This document shows positions 15,053-23,305 of a DNA stretch of 42,813 bases, piece by piece (the stretch's first letter is position 1; every line of letters begins with the position of its first letter). Under the pieces are notes generated by a model. It was not told the DNA's origin, did not search any database, and saw only the letters and a list, made by a program, of their open reading frames with translations. The position numbers and the translations under genes are program-made. This DNA comes from a virus. The stretch is from the IMG/VR virus record IMGVR_UViG_3300037961_004277, positions 1,217-44,029 of that record; one strand, given 5' to 3'.

Positions 15053-15766
15053 ATGGCATTACCTAAATTAAATGTACCTAAGTACAAAGTGAAATTGCCG
15101 TCTGACGGTAAAACAATTGTTAACTTCAGACCTTTTCTTGTAAAAGAAGAGAAGTTGCTTCTGGTAGCAACTGAAACTGGTGATCAAGAGCAGTTGCTTG
15201 ACACTATCAAAGGTATCCTCAAAGAGTGTACTGATATTGTAGATGTTGAAAAACTTGCAACATTTGATATTGAATATTTGTTCTTACAAATTCGTACTAA
15301 GTCAGTTGGTGAATCTGTATCGGCAACAGTTGTCTGTCCCGATGATGGGGAGACTGAAGTAACAGTTTCAATCCCTCTTGACGAAATCAAGGTAGTTAAA
15401 GACAAGAAACATAAGAAAGAGATCAAACTTTCTGAAGATATGGCGGTCACATTTGACTATCCTAGACTCGATACATTTGTTAAGTTGAACTTTGGTGATG
15501 GTGGTCCAAGTGTAGATACTGTATTCACAATGGCAGCATCATGCATGGTGACTATTGCTACTGAAGAACAGGTATATGATTGTAATGATGCTACAGATGC
15601 TGAAAAGATTGAGTTCTTAGATAATCTGAATAGTAAGCAATTTGCACAGGTTCAAGAGTTCTTTGAAACTATGCCAAAATTGTCTCATACTGTCGAGGTT
15701 GTTAATCCTAAGACTAATGTGAAAAGTGAAGTTGTTCTAGAAGGACTGGCGAGTTTTTTCGCATAG
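15053..15766 (+). CDS. 26: Baseplate hub / assembly protein gp26 (T4_baseplate family)
   Basis: 237 residues. MALPKLNVPKYKVKLPSDGK and FRPFLVKEEKLLLVATETGD are the hallmark start of the T4 gp26 family. ATVVCPDDGE is an isolated Cys-containing strand. T4 gp26 and gp51 are needed for hub formation. Position directly before long tape-measure-like genes is where tail assembly chaperones normally sit. The gene ends SFFA-stop, and a TTTTTTC heptamer at 15754-15760 sits one codon before the stop in the correct phase for a -1 slip (see next entries). I infer two products: the 237-residue protein and a 300-residue extended form. Confidence 0.85.
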   Translation: MALPKLNVPKYKVKLPSDGKTIVNFRPFLVKEEKLLLVATETGDQEQLLDTIKGILKECTDIVDVEKLATFDIEYLFLQIRTKSVGESVSATVVCPDDGETEVTVSIPLDEIKVVKDKKHKKEIKLSEDMAVTFDYPRLDTFVKLNFGDGGPSVDTVFTMAASCMVTIATEEQVYDCNDATDAEKIEFLDNLNSKQFAQVQEFFETMPKLSHTVEVVNPKTNVKSEVVLEGLASFFA

Positions 15767-15804
15767 CCCTCCTGCACACAAACCTTCGGGCATATTATGA
15801 GGGC
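15754..15804 (+). promoter_or_regulatory. Programmed -1 frameshift signal in gene 26
   Basis: Slippery heptamer T TTT TTC at 15754-15760 is in exact X XXY YYZ phase with gene 26. After a five-base spacer, GCCCTC (15766-15771) can pair with GAGGGC (15799-15804); the loop contains a CC-TTCG-GG mini-hairpin at 15783-15790. The gene 26 stop is at 15764-15766. Confidence 0.7.
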
Positions 15805-15954
15805 AACTTTGCCTTAATGCATCATCATAAGTGGAATCCTGAGTACATTGATAATTTAATGCCTTGGGAGAAAGAGATTTATGTGAATCTATTAGTCAAT
15901 TTCCTCAAAGAAGAAGAAAACCGAATGAAGGAGCAACAGGCGAAGAGTGGCTAG
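15760..15954 (+). CDS. Frameshift extension of gp26 (gp51-like assembly segment)
   Basis: In the -1 frame the extension is 64 residues, starting RIALLHTNLRAYYEGN and including EYIDNLMPWEKEIYVNLLV and a charged helix FLKEEENRMKEQQ. It has no ATG at its head; the first internal ATG is at 15817 and would give only 45 residues. The coding quality, the slippery site at the junction and the overlap of its stop with the next start support translation as a fusion to gp26. The arrangement parallels the G/GT tail assembly chaperones of lambda. It may equal T4 gp51 functionally, but I cannot confirm homology. Confidence 0.65.
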   Translation, partial: RIALLHTNLRAYYEGNFALMHHHKWNPEYIDNLMPWEKEIYVNLLVNFLKEEENRMKEQQAKSG

Positions 15955-18910
15955 CACTAAAATACAACCATTCAAGTTTTACAATCCAGGTACTTCATCC
16001 ATAAAGTCACCTGTTGTTCTTGCTGCCAGAAAAAATGTATTGGCAACAAATAGATTAGGTAAAACTGTTGAGGGTATTGGGTCGCTAGTAAGTGATATTG
16101 AGACAATCAATATCAAGATGATAAAGAATGAGAAGTTAAGAGAAAGGGCAGAAAGACAAAGAGCACAGAGACAAAGAGATCAGGCAGCAGAAGATGCTGC
16201 AGAAAGAAGTGCAATCAAGAAAGCAGGTCAGGGAAGTCTTGGTAGTAAGTTAAAAAGACAAACAAAAAAAGGACTTAAGGGTGGTTTTTCATGGATTGAA
16301 AAATTCTTAGGACCTGTAGGTAATTTTTTACTGCAACTTGGTGCTTTCTTTGTTACCACTGAGGTAATGAAGTGGATTGGTGATGAACAGAACAGAGAAA
16401 AGTTAGCAACATTTTTAGACAAGGCATTATTTGTCTTTGATAAGTTATTTTCATGGGCATCCACACTAACGAACAAAGTCTTAGATGGATGGTCGGCATT
16501 ATTTGCAGAAGATGGAGACTTCGGTAGTAGACTGAGAGGTCTCGGTGATATGATGCTTGGAATTATCGGGTTGAAATACCTGATGAATCCATTCAGTTTA
16601 ATTACTGATATTTTAGGTCTGCTAGACATGGCAGACAGTATTCCAGATCCTGACGGAAGGAATAAGAAACCTAAAGGTGACAAACCACCAACACCAGATA
16701 AAAAACCAAAAGGAAACAGATTTACTCGATTCCTTAATAGTCAAGTTGAGAATATTAAGAAACCTCTTAGGAGTTTTCTTGGTGTTAAGACTCTGAATCC
16801 ATTTGGTGATAACAGAAATAATTACAGCAAATATATTGATGAACTTACAGGCAATAAACCTGGTCCGTTAGGTAATCTTGTAGATAATAGTGCCACACAA
16901 ATCAAAAGACTTCAAAATTTTGGTTCAGGTCTCATTGATAGTATGTCAACTGAGGCGGATAAGGTACTAAAATCTGAGACTACAAAAAAATTATTCCAAA
17001 ACCTAGATCCAAAAAATCTTTGGAACTCTACAGTCGATAAATCGCTTCAACTTGCTGATGCTATTGGTTTTGATGAAGCTAAAAGAACTAGTGTTGTAGA
17101 AACAGGACAAAAATTATTAGATGATGCTGTAGTTCTTGGATCAGAAGTATTAGATAAAGCAAAAAAACAAGGTGAGGCGATAACAAAAGGTGTATTTGGT
17201 TTCCTTAATACTTCATGGAAAAACCTTACCTTCCAAGAGGGAACTACATTTAGAGCTGGTGCTGAAATTACAGGTAGAAATTTAACCTTCCAAGAGGGTT
17301 CTACCTTCAGAAAAGCAGCAGATTCTGCTATAAAATTTGCTTCAGAAAAAGCAAATGCAATTCGTAATAGTATCGATTCCCAGTTTGCCAAGTTTGGCAA
17401 CTTGGTTAGTAATATAGGTGAAGCTGGTAAAACCTTCTTAATAGAGAGAATGGTTCAACCTTTAATGGGAAAACTGGAAAAACCATTAAATTTTATTAAA
17501 GGTCTTGGAACAAAGTTAGGTGATGCATTATTAAAAGTCCCTTATGTAGGGAAACTAGTTGAAGCACTCAAGGGTAAAGGTATCAAGAGTCTTGGGGACT
17601 TTGGTTCAAAGACCATGAAATTTATCGGCGCTAATGCTTGGCCGATTATTGGTGGTTTATTTGGTCTTATTTCCTCCTATGACAGATTAACTAGTAATGA
17701 TCCTACTGGTGCAGTATTTGATTTTGCTTCTGCTTTATTTGACTTATCAGTTATTGGTGGTTTTGCACCAGGTGGTGGAATTTCATTAGGTATTGATTTA
17801 TTCATGCTTGCTAGAGATCTAGCAGGTATGATGTTCGATGATTTTGATCCTAGAGAACCTGAAGATGCACTAATTGAAAAATTTGGCATGAAATTTCTTC
17901 AAGATGGATTGAGGTCTGTTGGTAATGCATTACCTTCCTTTGGTGAAATTGGCAACTTACTTGGACAAGCAGAGCAGATTGACAAGGGAGATGTAATCAG
18001 TGACGAAGCCCTTTCCATGGTGGATCAATACTCCATTGGTGGTGGTGTTGAACCTCAAGAGATGTTCCTTGGTGGTATTGTAAAAGGTATTAGTAGAGCA
18101 GTTAGTGGTGTTGTAAAAGGTGTTAGTAAAGCAGTTAGCAGTGTAGGTAACTTTGTTGGTGGCATTGTAAACAATCCGATTGTTAAAACAGCAGCAATGT
18201 TTATTCCTGGTGCTGCACCTATTGTAGGTGGCATTAGTGCTATATCATCTCTCGCATCGGGTAATCCGATGGGTGCAGTTATGGCAGGACTGAACCATTT
18301 TGCACCTGGCATGATGGCAGGTATTGATAATGTATTAGGTAAAGTCACTGGATTCCTTGATAGTCCTATTGGTCAGATAGGACAGAACTTAATGACAGGC
18401 AACATCTTGGGTGCTGCCGATATAGGTCTAGGCATGATTGGTGGACCTATTGGTTCATTAGGTCAAAAGATCTTAGGTGGTGATTTTGGTGGTGCTATCA
18501 CGAGTGGACTAGGGATGATTAGTCCTGATTTAGGAAGTTTAGCAGAAAGTGTACTCAAGGGTGGATTTAATCCAGCATCAATGATTGCTGGTGCTGCTGA
18601 TCACTTTGGACTTGGTGGTATTCTTGATGCTGTTACTGGTATCAGTAGTGGAGATCCTAGTAAAGCAATCGAAATGATTGGTTCTGAGTTGGGTATTGAT
18701 AAAAAAGTCTTAGGTGTAGTTGATAATGTTGCAACTAAGGCATTGAGTTCTGATGGAATCTCAGCAAAATATGCTATGAAGCAAGCATTAGAGTTTGTTC
18801 CTATCCCTCTTATTATCGAAAAGATCGAACCTATTCTTCAGGCAGTACCTATAAATATAAACAGAACAAAAGTAGTAAAAGCAGTAGAAACTACACTGAG
18901 CAAGATTTAA
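15947..18910 (+). CDS. Tape-measure / baseplate hub-like structural protein, paralogue 1
   Basis: 987 residues from GTG 15947, overlapping the frameshift ORF by eight bases. Residues ~5-75 and ~100-225 resemble the N-terminus of the next gene product (KIQPFKFYNPG / KINFYKFVSP, NRLGKTVEG / NNLGKTLNS, GLKYLMNPFSLITDI / GIRWLSNPMNLVNDF). A basic coiled segment (RERAERQRAQRQRDQ) follows the first block. NLTFQEG(T/S)TFR is repeated near residues 425 and 445. The C-terminal ~270 residues are Gly-rich hydrophobic helices with repeated GxxxGxx(L/I)G. These traits and position after gene 26 fit a tape-measure or gp29-like hub protein. Exact T4 counterpart unproven. Confidence 0.65.
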   Translation: MASTKIQPFKFYNPGTSSIKSPVVLAARKNVLATNRLGKTVEGIGSLVSDIETINIKMIKNEKLRERAERQRAQRQRDQAAEDAAERSAIKKAGQGSLGSKLKRQTKKGLKGGFSWIEKFLGPVGNFLLQLGAFFVTTEVMKWIGDEQNREKLATFLDKALFVFDKLFSWASTLTNKVLDGWSALFAEDGDFGSRLRGLGDMMLGIIGLKYLMNPFSLITDILGLLDMADSIPDPDGRNKKPKGDKPPTPDKKPKGNRFTRFLNSQVENIKKPLRSFLGVKTLNPFGDNRNNYSKYIDELTGNKPGPLGNLVDNSATQIKRLQNFGSGLIDSMSTEADKVLKSETTKKLFQNLDPKNLWNSTVDKSLQLADAIGFDEAKRTSVVETGQKLLDDAVVLGSEVLDKAKKQGEAITKGVFGFLNTSWKNLTFQEGTTFRAGAEITGRNLTFQEGSTFRKAADSAIKFASEKANAIRNSIDSQFAKFGNLVSNIGEAGKTFLIERMVQPLMGKLEKPLNFIKGLGTKLGDALLKVPYVGKLVEALKGKGIKSLGDFGSKTMKFIGANAWPIIGGLFGLISSYDRLTSNDPTGAVFDFASALFDLSVIGGFAPGGGISLGIDLFMLARDLAGMMFDDFDPREPEDALIEKFGMKFLQDGLRSVGNALPSFGEIGNLLGQAEQIDKGDVISDEALSMVDQYSIGGGVEPQEMFLGGIVKGISRAVSGVVKGVSKAVSSVGNFVGGIVNNPIVKTAAMFIPGAAPIVGGISAISSLASGNPMGAVMAGLNHFAPGMMAGIDNVLGKVTGFLDSPIGQIGQNLMTGNILGAADIGLGMIGGPIGSLGQKILGGDFGGAITSGLGMISPDLGSLAESVLKGGFNPASMIAGAADHFGLGGILDAVTGISSGDPSKAIEMIGSELGIDKKVLGVVDNVATKALSSDGISAKYAMKQALEFVPIPLIIEKIEPILQAVPININRTKVVKAVETTLSKI

Positions 18911-18914
18911 TTAA

Positions 18915-21605
18915 ATGGCAACTGTACAAAAAGGCGCTAAAATCAATTTTTATAAGTTCGTTTCACCTGCTGCAGCGACAAGTACGAAAGTGTCTGGAGA
19001 AAGTCAGGCAGTAGTGCAGTCTATCAATGCGAATGTAGAAGCAACAAATAATTTAGGTAAGACTCTTAATTCTCTTGCGAAGGTAGTTGCAGATATTAAG
19101 AAGGTACAGTTAGCACAACTGACCTTAGCAGAAAAAAATAGGATAAAATTTCAACCAAAGTATAATAAACCTCAAAGCAGTCTCGGTAGCAGTTTTATTA
19201 CTGCAATGAAGAAGGGGAGAACTCCTAGTTTCTTAGAAGGTCTGCTGAATATGTTGGGCGCTCTTTTAAAGATCGCCATTATTACTCCAGCATTAGAATG
19301 GTTATCTAAGAAAGAAAATCAAAAGAAAGTCAAGACTATTGTTGAGACACTGGTCACGATTGCAAAGTTTATATATGATGTTGCTAAGTTTGGTGTAGTC
19401 AATACTATTGAAGGACTTTATAAATTACTATCTGATGAGACTAATTGGTGGGAAAAACTTGGTGGATTATTACAGGCCGCGGCAGGACTAGGAACTTTAT
19501 TACTTGGAATTCGTTGGTTAAGCAACCCAATGAATCTTGTTAATGACTTTGGTAATGTTCTAAAGTTCTTAAGAGCTAACTTAATAGCAAGTAAAACAAA
19601 ATTAGGAAAGAGATTTGGTAAAAGAGGTCTCGCCAGTATATTAATAACAGGTACATCTGTTGCTTTGATGACTACTGGTAATCGTGTTGGAGATGATGAT
19701 CCACCACCGAAAGAAGAAACTAATAATAATCCTCCACCCAAGGAAGAAAAATCATCTACTCCTCTGAGTGATTTCTTTGGTGGTCTAAGAAATATGTTCT
19801 CATTCGGTAGGAAACCCGAAGAGAAAGCAGCAGGTGGTTGGATCTCTGGTCCTCAGTCTGGTTATCCTGTATCACTTAATGGTGGTAAAAGTACAGCATT
19901 CATTGGTCATGGTACTGAATATGTTGCTAGAAAGGCAAATGGTGGAGCATTTGTTGTTCCTTTTGATACTCCTGCAACTAGGAGAATGCCTCACCTCACT
20001 AATAAAAGAATTGCTGAAGCAAAGTCTGGAGGATTTGGATTACCTGGTTTTTCTGCGGGAGGAACTTTACCTGCAGGCAAGGTGCTTTCTCAAAAAAGTG
20101 CCTTTGATCATGTACACAAGTTAGCAAAAAAAGCAGGCGGAGCAAAGTTCCCTCAAATTGTTGCTGCTCAAGCAATGCATGAAACAGGATATTTGAATCC
20201 TAATCTTCCAAGTGTTTATAATAGTACAACTAGAACTAATGCTTTTGGTCAAACTGGTGATAGAGGATTTGGTACTATTCCTAGAAGTGGATTCTCTGAG
20301 GGTTGGACAAAATACGATAATTTATTCAGTGCAGTAAAAGATAATATTAAATTATGGCATGATGTAGGAAATCACCCTGAAAACTATAATGCTTTTGGTA
20401 ATCCTTTGGATGGTATTGCTGCGGTAGCAAAGGCATACTCTCCTAATGCAGATCCCGCCAATATTAGATTGGGATATACTACTGACGGGTATAGTAAGGG
20501 AATGGTTAGAGCATTGAAAGTTGGTGGATTTGATCCTACTAACATGAAATCTAGTCCGCTAACATCTAGCAATAATAGTAGTGGAAGCAGACCTCAACCA
20601 AAAGGTAATTTCTTTACAAATAACTTCAACAGGTTGAAGAACTTCCTTGGATTTGGTGATGATTCACAAGAGAAACCAGATAAAAGTTCAACCAGTAATA
20701 AATCAGGAACAATCAAACCTGCATCACACCCTGAGACAGGTTCTGGATTTACTGTTGCAGGAACAAAGGATCAAAGCAATAGACCTATTGTATTGTCAGA
20801 ACCAGCAGCAGAACAATTTGCTGCTGCAATGAAAGCTTCTGGTATGGACTTAGCATCATTTGTTGCAAGTTCTGGTAGAAGTAGAGCAAAAAATGAATCT
20901 ATTGGTGGGCATCCAGAATCACATCACTTATATGGTGAAGCACTTGATATTAATGGTGAAGGATATCAGTGGTTGAAAGCAAATGGCAGACAATATGGTT
21001 GGCAATATGTTTATAACCATAATGCTGAAAGTGCTCACTTTAAGTATGTTGGTCCTAAAGCAGGATCTACACCAATCTTAGCAGCTCCAAACAGCACTTA
21101 TGCTGGTGGTAACAGTCTTAACGGACACGTTGGTGAAGGTTCAAGAGAGGGTAGTCGTGCAGAAGAAGAGGCAAAGAAAAGAGAAAGATCGGCTTTTGCT
21201 AAAGCATTTGCAGGTAATTTCACTGCTTCCTCATCTAAATCTATTGAAGAAAGAATGGGTATGGGTCAACAGGGCACAATGTATCAGGGCGGTGCTAGTA
21301 ACTTTAGAAAAACAAAAGAAGAACGTGCTTTGATGGAACAAACCAAGAAAAGAAATGCTGCTCGTGCTGACATAAATGATAGGAGTCAAAGCATGATTCA
21401 AAGTGTGATGGCAGCGGTCGAAACGTCTAACTCTGGTAATCGAATGGCAATTGCTCAAGCACAGCAGGCAGTAATGCAGATGATGGCAGCTAGTCAAGCT
21501 AGTGGTCAGACAGTATCTGCTGGTGGAGGTGGTGGTGCTGTTGCTAAGACAACTGCTGCCATGCTTGGATCTTCAATGAACGCATTCAGTAAAATCTTCA
21601 GATGA
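18915..21605 (+). CDS. Tape-measure/hub paralogue 2 with glucosaminidase-like and M15 peptidase domains
   Basis: 896 residues. Residues 1-225 are paralogous to the preceding protein. Residues ~395-540 resemble FlgJ/glucosaminidase-type hydrolases: IVAAQAMHETGY with candidate catalytic E423, then NAFGQTGDRGF and FSAVKDNIKLWHD. Residues ~610-715 are a complete M15/VanY-type zinc peptidase: SHHLYGEALD (669-678) gives ligands H671 and D678, and ESAHFKY gives H708. The protein should therefore cut both glycan and peptide bonds of peptidoglycan during injection. The C-terminus is a coil rich in Met, Ala and Gln, ending in a Gly run. gp5 in this genome lacks a lysozyme domain, which makes this the likely tail lysin. 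It overlaps gene 27 by four bases. Confidence 0.75.
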   Translation: MATVQKGAKINFYKFVSPAAATSTKVSGESQAVVQSINANVEATNNLGKTLNSLAKVVADIKKVQLAQLTLAEKNRIKFQPKYNKPQSSLGSSFITAMKKGRTPSFLEGLLNMLGALLKIAIITPALEWLSKKENQKKVKTIVETLVTIAKFIYDVAKFGVVNTIEGLYKLLSDETNWWEKLGGLLQAAAGLGTLLLGIRWLSNPMNLVNDFGNVLKFLRANLIASKTKLGKRFGKRGLASILITGTSVALMTTGNRVGDDDPPPKEETNNNPPPKEEKSSTPLSDFFGGLRNMFSFGRKPEEKAAGGWISGPQSGYPVSLNGGKSTAFIGHGTEYVARKANGGAFVVPFDTPATRRMPHLTNKRIAEAKSGGFGLPGFSAGGTLPAGKVLSQKSAFDHVHKLAKKAGGAKFPQIVAAQAMHETGYLNPNLPSVYNSTTRTNAFGQTGDRGFGTIPRSGFSEGWTKYDNLFSAVKDNIKLWHDVGNHPENYNAFGNPLDGIAAVAKAYSPNADPANIRLGYTTDGYSKGMVRALKVGGFDPTNMKSSPLTSSNNSSGSRPQPKGNFFTNNFNRLKNFLGFGDDSQEKPDKSSTSNKSGTIKPASHPETGSGFTVAGTKDQSNRPIVLSEPAAEQFAAAMKASGMDLASFVASSGRSRAKNESIGGHPESHHLYGEALDINGEGYQWLKANGRQYGWQYVYNHNAESAHFKYVGPKAGSTPILAAPNSTYAGGNSLNGHVGEGSREGSRAEEEAKKRERSAFAKAFAGNFTASSSKSIEERMGMGQQGTMYQGGASNFRKTKEERALMEQTKKRNAARADINDRSQSMIQSVMAAVETSNSGNRMAIAQAQQAVMQMMAASQASGQTVSAGGGGGAVAKTTAAMLGSSMNAFSKIFR

Positions 21606-22990
21606 CAATAGCAAGAGAAAAAATTGGAGAAATTGTCTATAGAATCTATGTCTATAGAGATGGAAAGTTAGTAACCAATCCTCAAGGTGAGGCAAACATC
21701 TCTGATTTTATTATTGGTATAGAAGTTGTTGAAAGTATCACGTCAGCAACAATTGAGATTAAATTAGTTGTTCAAGACGCTGCTGGTGCTATTGGTGCAT
21801 TTACAGGGTCTGAACAATTAAAGATTCAATTGGTAAGTCCTATCATTGACCGTACATATTTTGTACGTTCATATGAAATTGTGTCTAGAGTTAGAGATAC
21901 TAGTGGTCAAGACATGTTCATGTTGAACTGCTGTTCCGATGAATTTGTCAAGAATGAAATTAATAATGTATTTGGTCATAGTCATGTAGTGTTTGGTGGT
22001 AAAACGGAATCATCTGAAATTGTCAAGCAAGTATTACAAGACAAAAGATTTTTACAATCTAAGAAAAATATCTTCTTAGAAGAGACTATCAACAAACAAC
22101 AGTTTGTCGCAACTAACTGGCGTCCTTTCGATGCAATCTACTGGTTAGCACAGAGATCAATTAGAAAAGCAAAGAAAGGTGGAAATTTACAAAACGGTTT
22201 TTGTTTCTGGGAAAATGCTCTCGGATATAATTTTCAATCAATTGATAAAATGATTGCTGATGTAAATGAACAGAAAGAAACTAAGAGTAATTGGAAAAAA
22301 GGAGAGGCACAATTATACACTTACACCTATTCTCAAAAGAATACAGAAGAGTCAGGTGATGATCAATACAGAATTGAATCATTAGTATTCCCAGAAGAAA
22401 GAAATTTTTTAAGTGGTTTACGTCATGGTACATGGTCTGGATTTAGTGTAGGATTTGATCCTGTTACTATCACATCATCTAAGTTTGGTCTGAGTACAGA
22501 TATGTCTGTTGATGCATATCGATATGGTATCAAAGAACTTTGGCCAACAATGGAACACTTGAACTCTAAGAAGACTAAGAACCCTATTGCTTTCATGGAT
22601 AGTCAAATTCAAACAATGACTGATTATCCAAAGAGAGTTCGTTATAGTGCTATGTCTAATCAAATCTTTGATCAGAAGTATAAGAACAATCCTCAGAAAA
22701 ACTACGAAGAATTAGTAGAACTTCAAGCATATCAGTATATGCGGATTGAATCTATTAAGAACTTTAAACTATTAATTACAGTACCTGGTAATTTAGATCT
22801 ATATGCAGGTAAAGGTGTAAATCTGGTTGTGCCTGGTACATTCAAATCGCCTGGTAGAATGCAAATCGACAAGAGATATAGTGGTAGATACCTTATCGCA
22901 TCAGTAGCACACAAAATTGCTGGTGGTAATCAACATAAAACAGAACTTGTATTGTTAAAGGATTCTATTCTTCCGCCAAACGCGGGTTGA
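21602..22990 (+). CDS. 27: Baseplate hub gp27-like protein
   Basis: 462 residues; T4 gp27 is 391. Strand-rich N-terminus (IEVVESITSATIEIKLVVQDAAG), the NWRPFDAIYWLAQRSIRKA motif and a YRIESLVFPEERNFLSGL segment fit the gp27/phage late-control D hub fold. A C-terminal PGNLDLYAGKGVNLVVPG followed by GRYLIASVAHKI is the hub's last barrel. It forms the trimeric base that holds gp5. It overlaps the preceding lysin gene (ATGA). An early-type promoter covers its stop codon. Confidence 0.82.
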   Translation: MTIAREKIGEIVYRIYVYRDGKLVTNPQGEANISDFIIGIEVVESITSATIEIKLVVQDAAGAIGAFTGSEQLKIQLVSPIIDRTYFVRSYEIVSRVRDTSGQDMFMLNCCSDEFVKNEINNVFGHSHVVFGGKTESSEIVKQVLQDKRFLQSKKNIFLEETINKQQFVATNWRPFDAIYWLAQRSIRKAKKGGNLQNGFCFWENALGYNFQSIDKMIADVNEQKETKSNWKKGEAQLYTYTYSQKNTEESGDDQYRIESLVFPEERNFLSGLRHGTWSGFSVGFDPVTITSSKFGLSTDMSVDAYRYGIKELWPTMEHLNSKKTKNPIAFMDSQIQTMTDYPKRVRYSAMSNQIFDQKYKNNPQKNYEELVELQAYQYMRIESIKNFKLLITVPGNLDLYAGKGVNLVVPGTFKSPGRMQIDKRYSGRYLIASVAHKIAGGNQHKTELVLLKDSILPPNAG

Positions 22991-23015
22991 CAAGGTATCT
23001 AATTCAGATTAGAAT
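22987..23015 (+). promoter_or_regulatory. Near-consensus sigma70 promoter for cp12-cpeT
   Basis: TTGACA at 22987-22992, exactly 17 bases, then TAGAAT at 23010-23015. It overlaps the gene 27 stop and lies upstream of a separate late box. Confidence 0.7.
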
Positions 23016-23022
23016 AACCTTG
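22991..23022. repeat. Inverted repeat covering the cp12 promoter
   Basis: CAAGGT / ACCTTG outer arms (22991-22996, 23017-23022) and TCTAAT / ATTAGA inner arms with a TCAG centre. As DNA it could be an operator over the spacer and -10; as RNA it could be a 3' hairpin ending the gene 27 message, but no T run follows. Confidence 0.6.
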
Positions 23023-23044
23023 TGAGAGTTGATAAGACTCTTAA

Positions 23045-23052
23045 TATAAATA
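23045..23052 (+). promoter_or_regulatory. Late promoter TATAAATA upstream of cp12
   Basis: Perfect late consensus 25 bases before the cp12 start, giving cp12 a second, late promoter. Confidence 0.7.
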
Positions 23053-23077
23053 ATTAAGTATCATTAGTATACAACAT

Positions 23078-23305
23078 ATGGAATCCATCGAAAAGCACAT
23101 CGAACAGGACAAGCAGATTCTTCAAGATCCTACTACAAATCCACAAATGCGTCGTCACGTTGAAGAAGAACTTCGCGAGTTGGAAGAATATGCAGATCAT
23201 CATAAGAAAGAGATTGAGGCAGGAGATCATCACGATCCAACATACCTAGAGTTGTATTGCGATCAGAACCCTTCTGAACCTGAATGTCTTGTATATGACG
23301 ATTGA
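23078..23305 (+). CDS. cp12: CP12-like Calvin-cycle inhibitor
   Basis: 75 residues. The C-terminus LELYCDQNPSEPECLVYDD is the CP12 signature, with the C-terminal Cys pair (eight-residue spacing) and the terminal VYDD that docks into GAPDH. The N-terminal half is a charged helix without cysteines, so the N-terminal disulfide of plant CP12 is absent, as in many short cyanobacterial forms. CP12 binds GAPDH and phosphoribulokinase and shuts down carbon fixation. Phage copies are thought to redirect NADPH and carbon to nucleotide synthesis through the pentose phosphate pathway. It has both a sigma70-like and a late promoter and overlaps cpeT by 11 bases. Confidence 0.9.
   Translation: MESIEKHIEQDKQILQDPTTNPQMRRHVEEELRELEEYADHHKKEIEAGDHHDPTYLELYCDQNPSEPECLVYDD

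Noticed and set aside
16228-16683. 151-codon minus-strand open frame in the first tape-measure gene
   Set aside because: Pro/Ser/Leu-rich shadow frame of a conserved structural gene.
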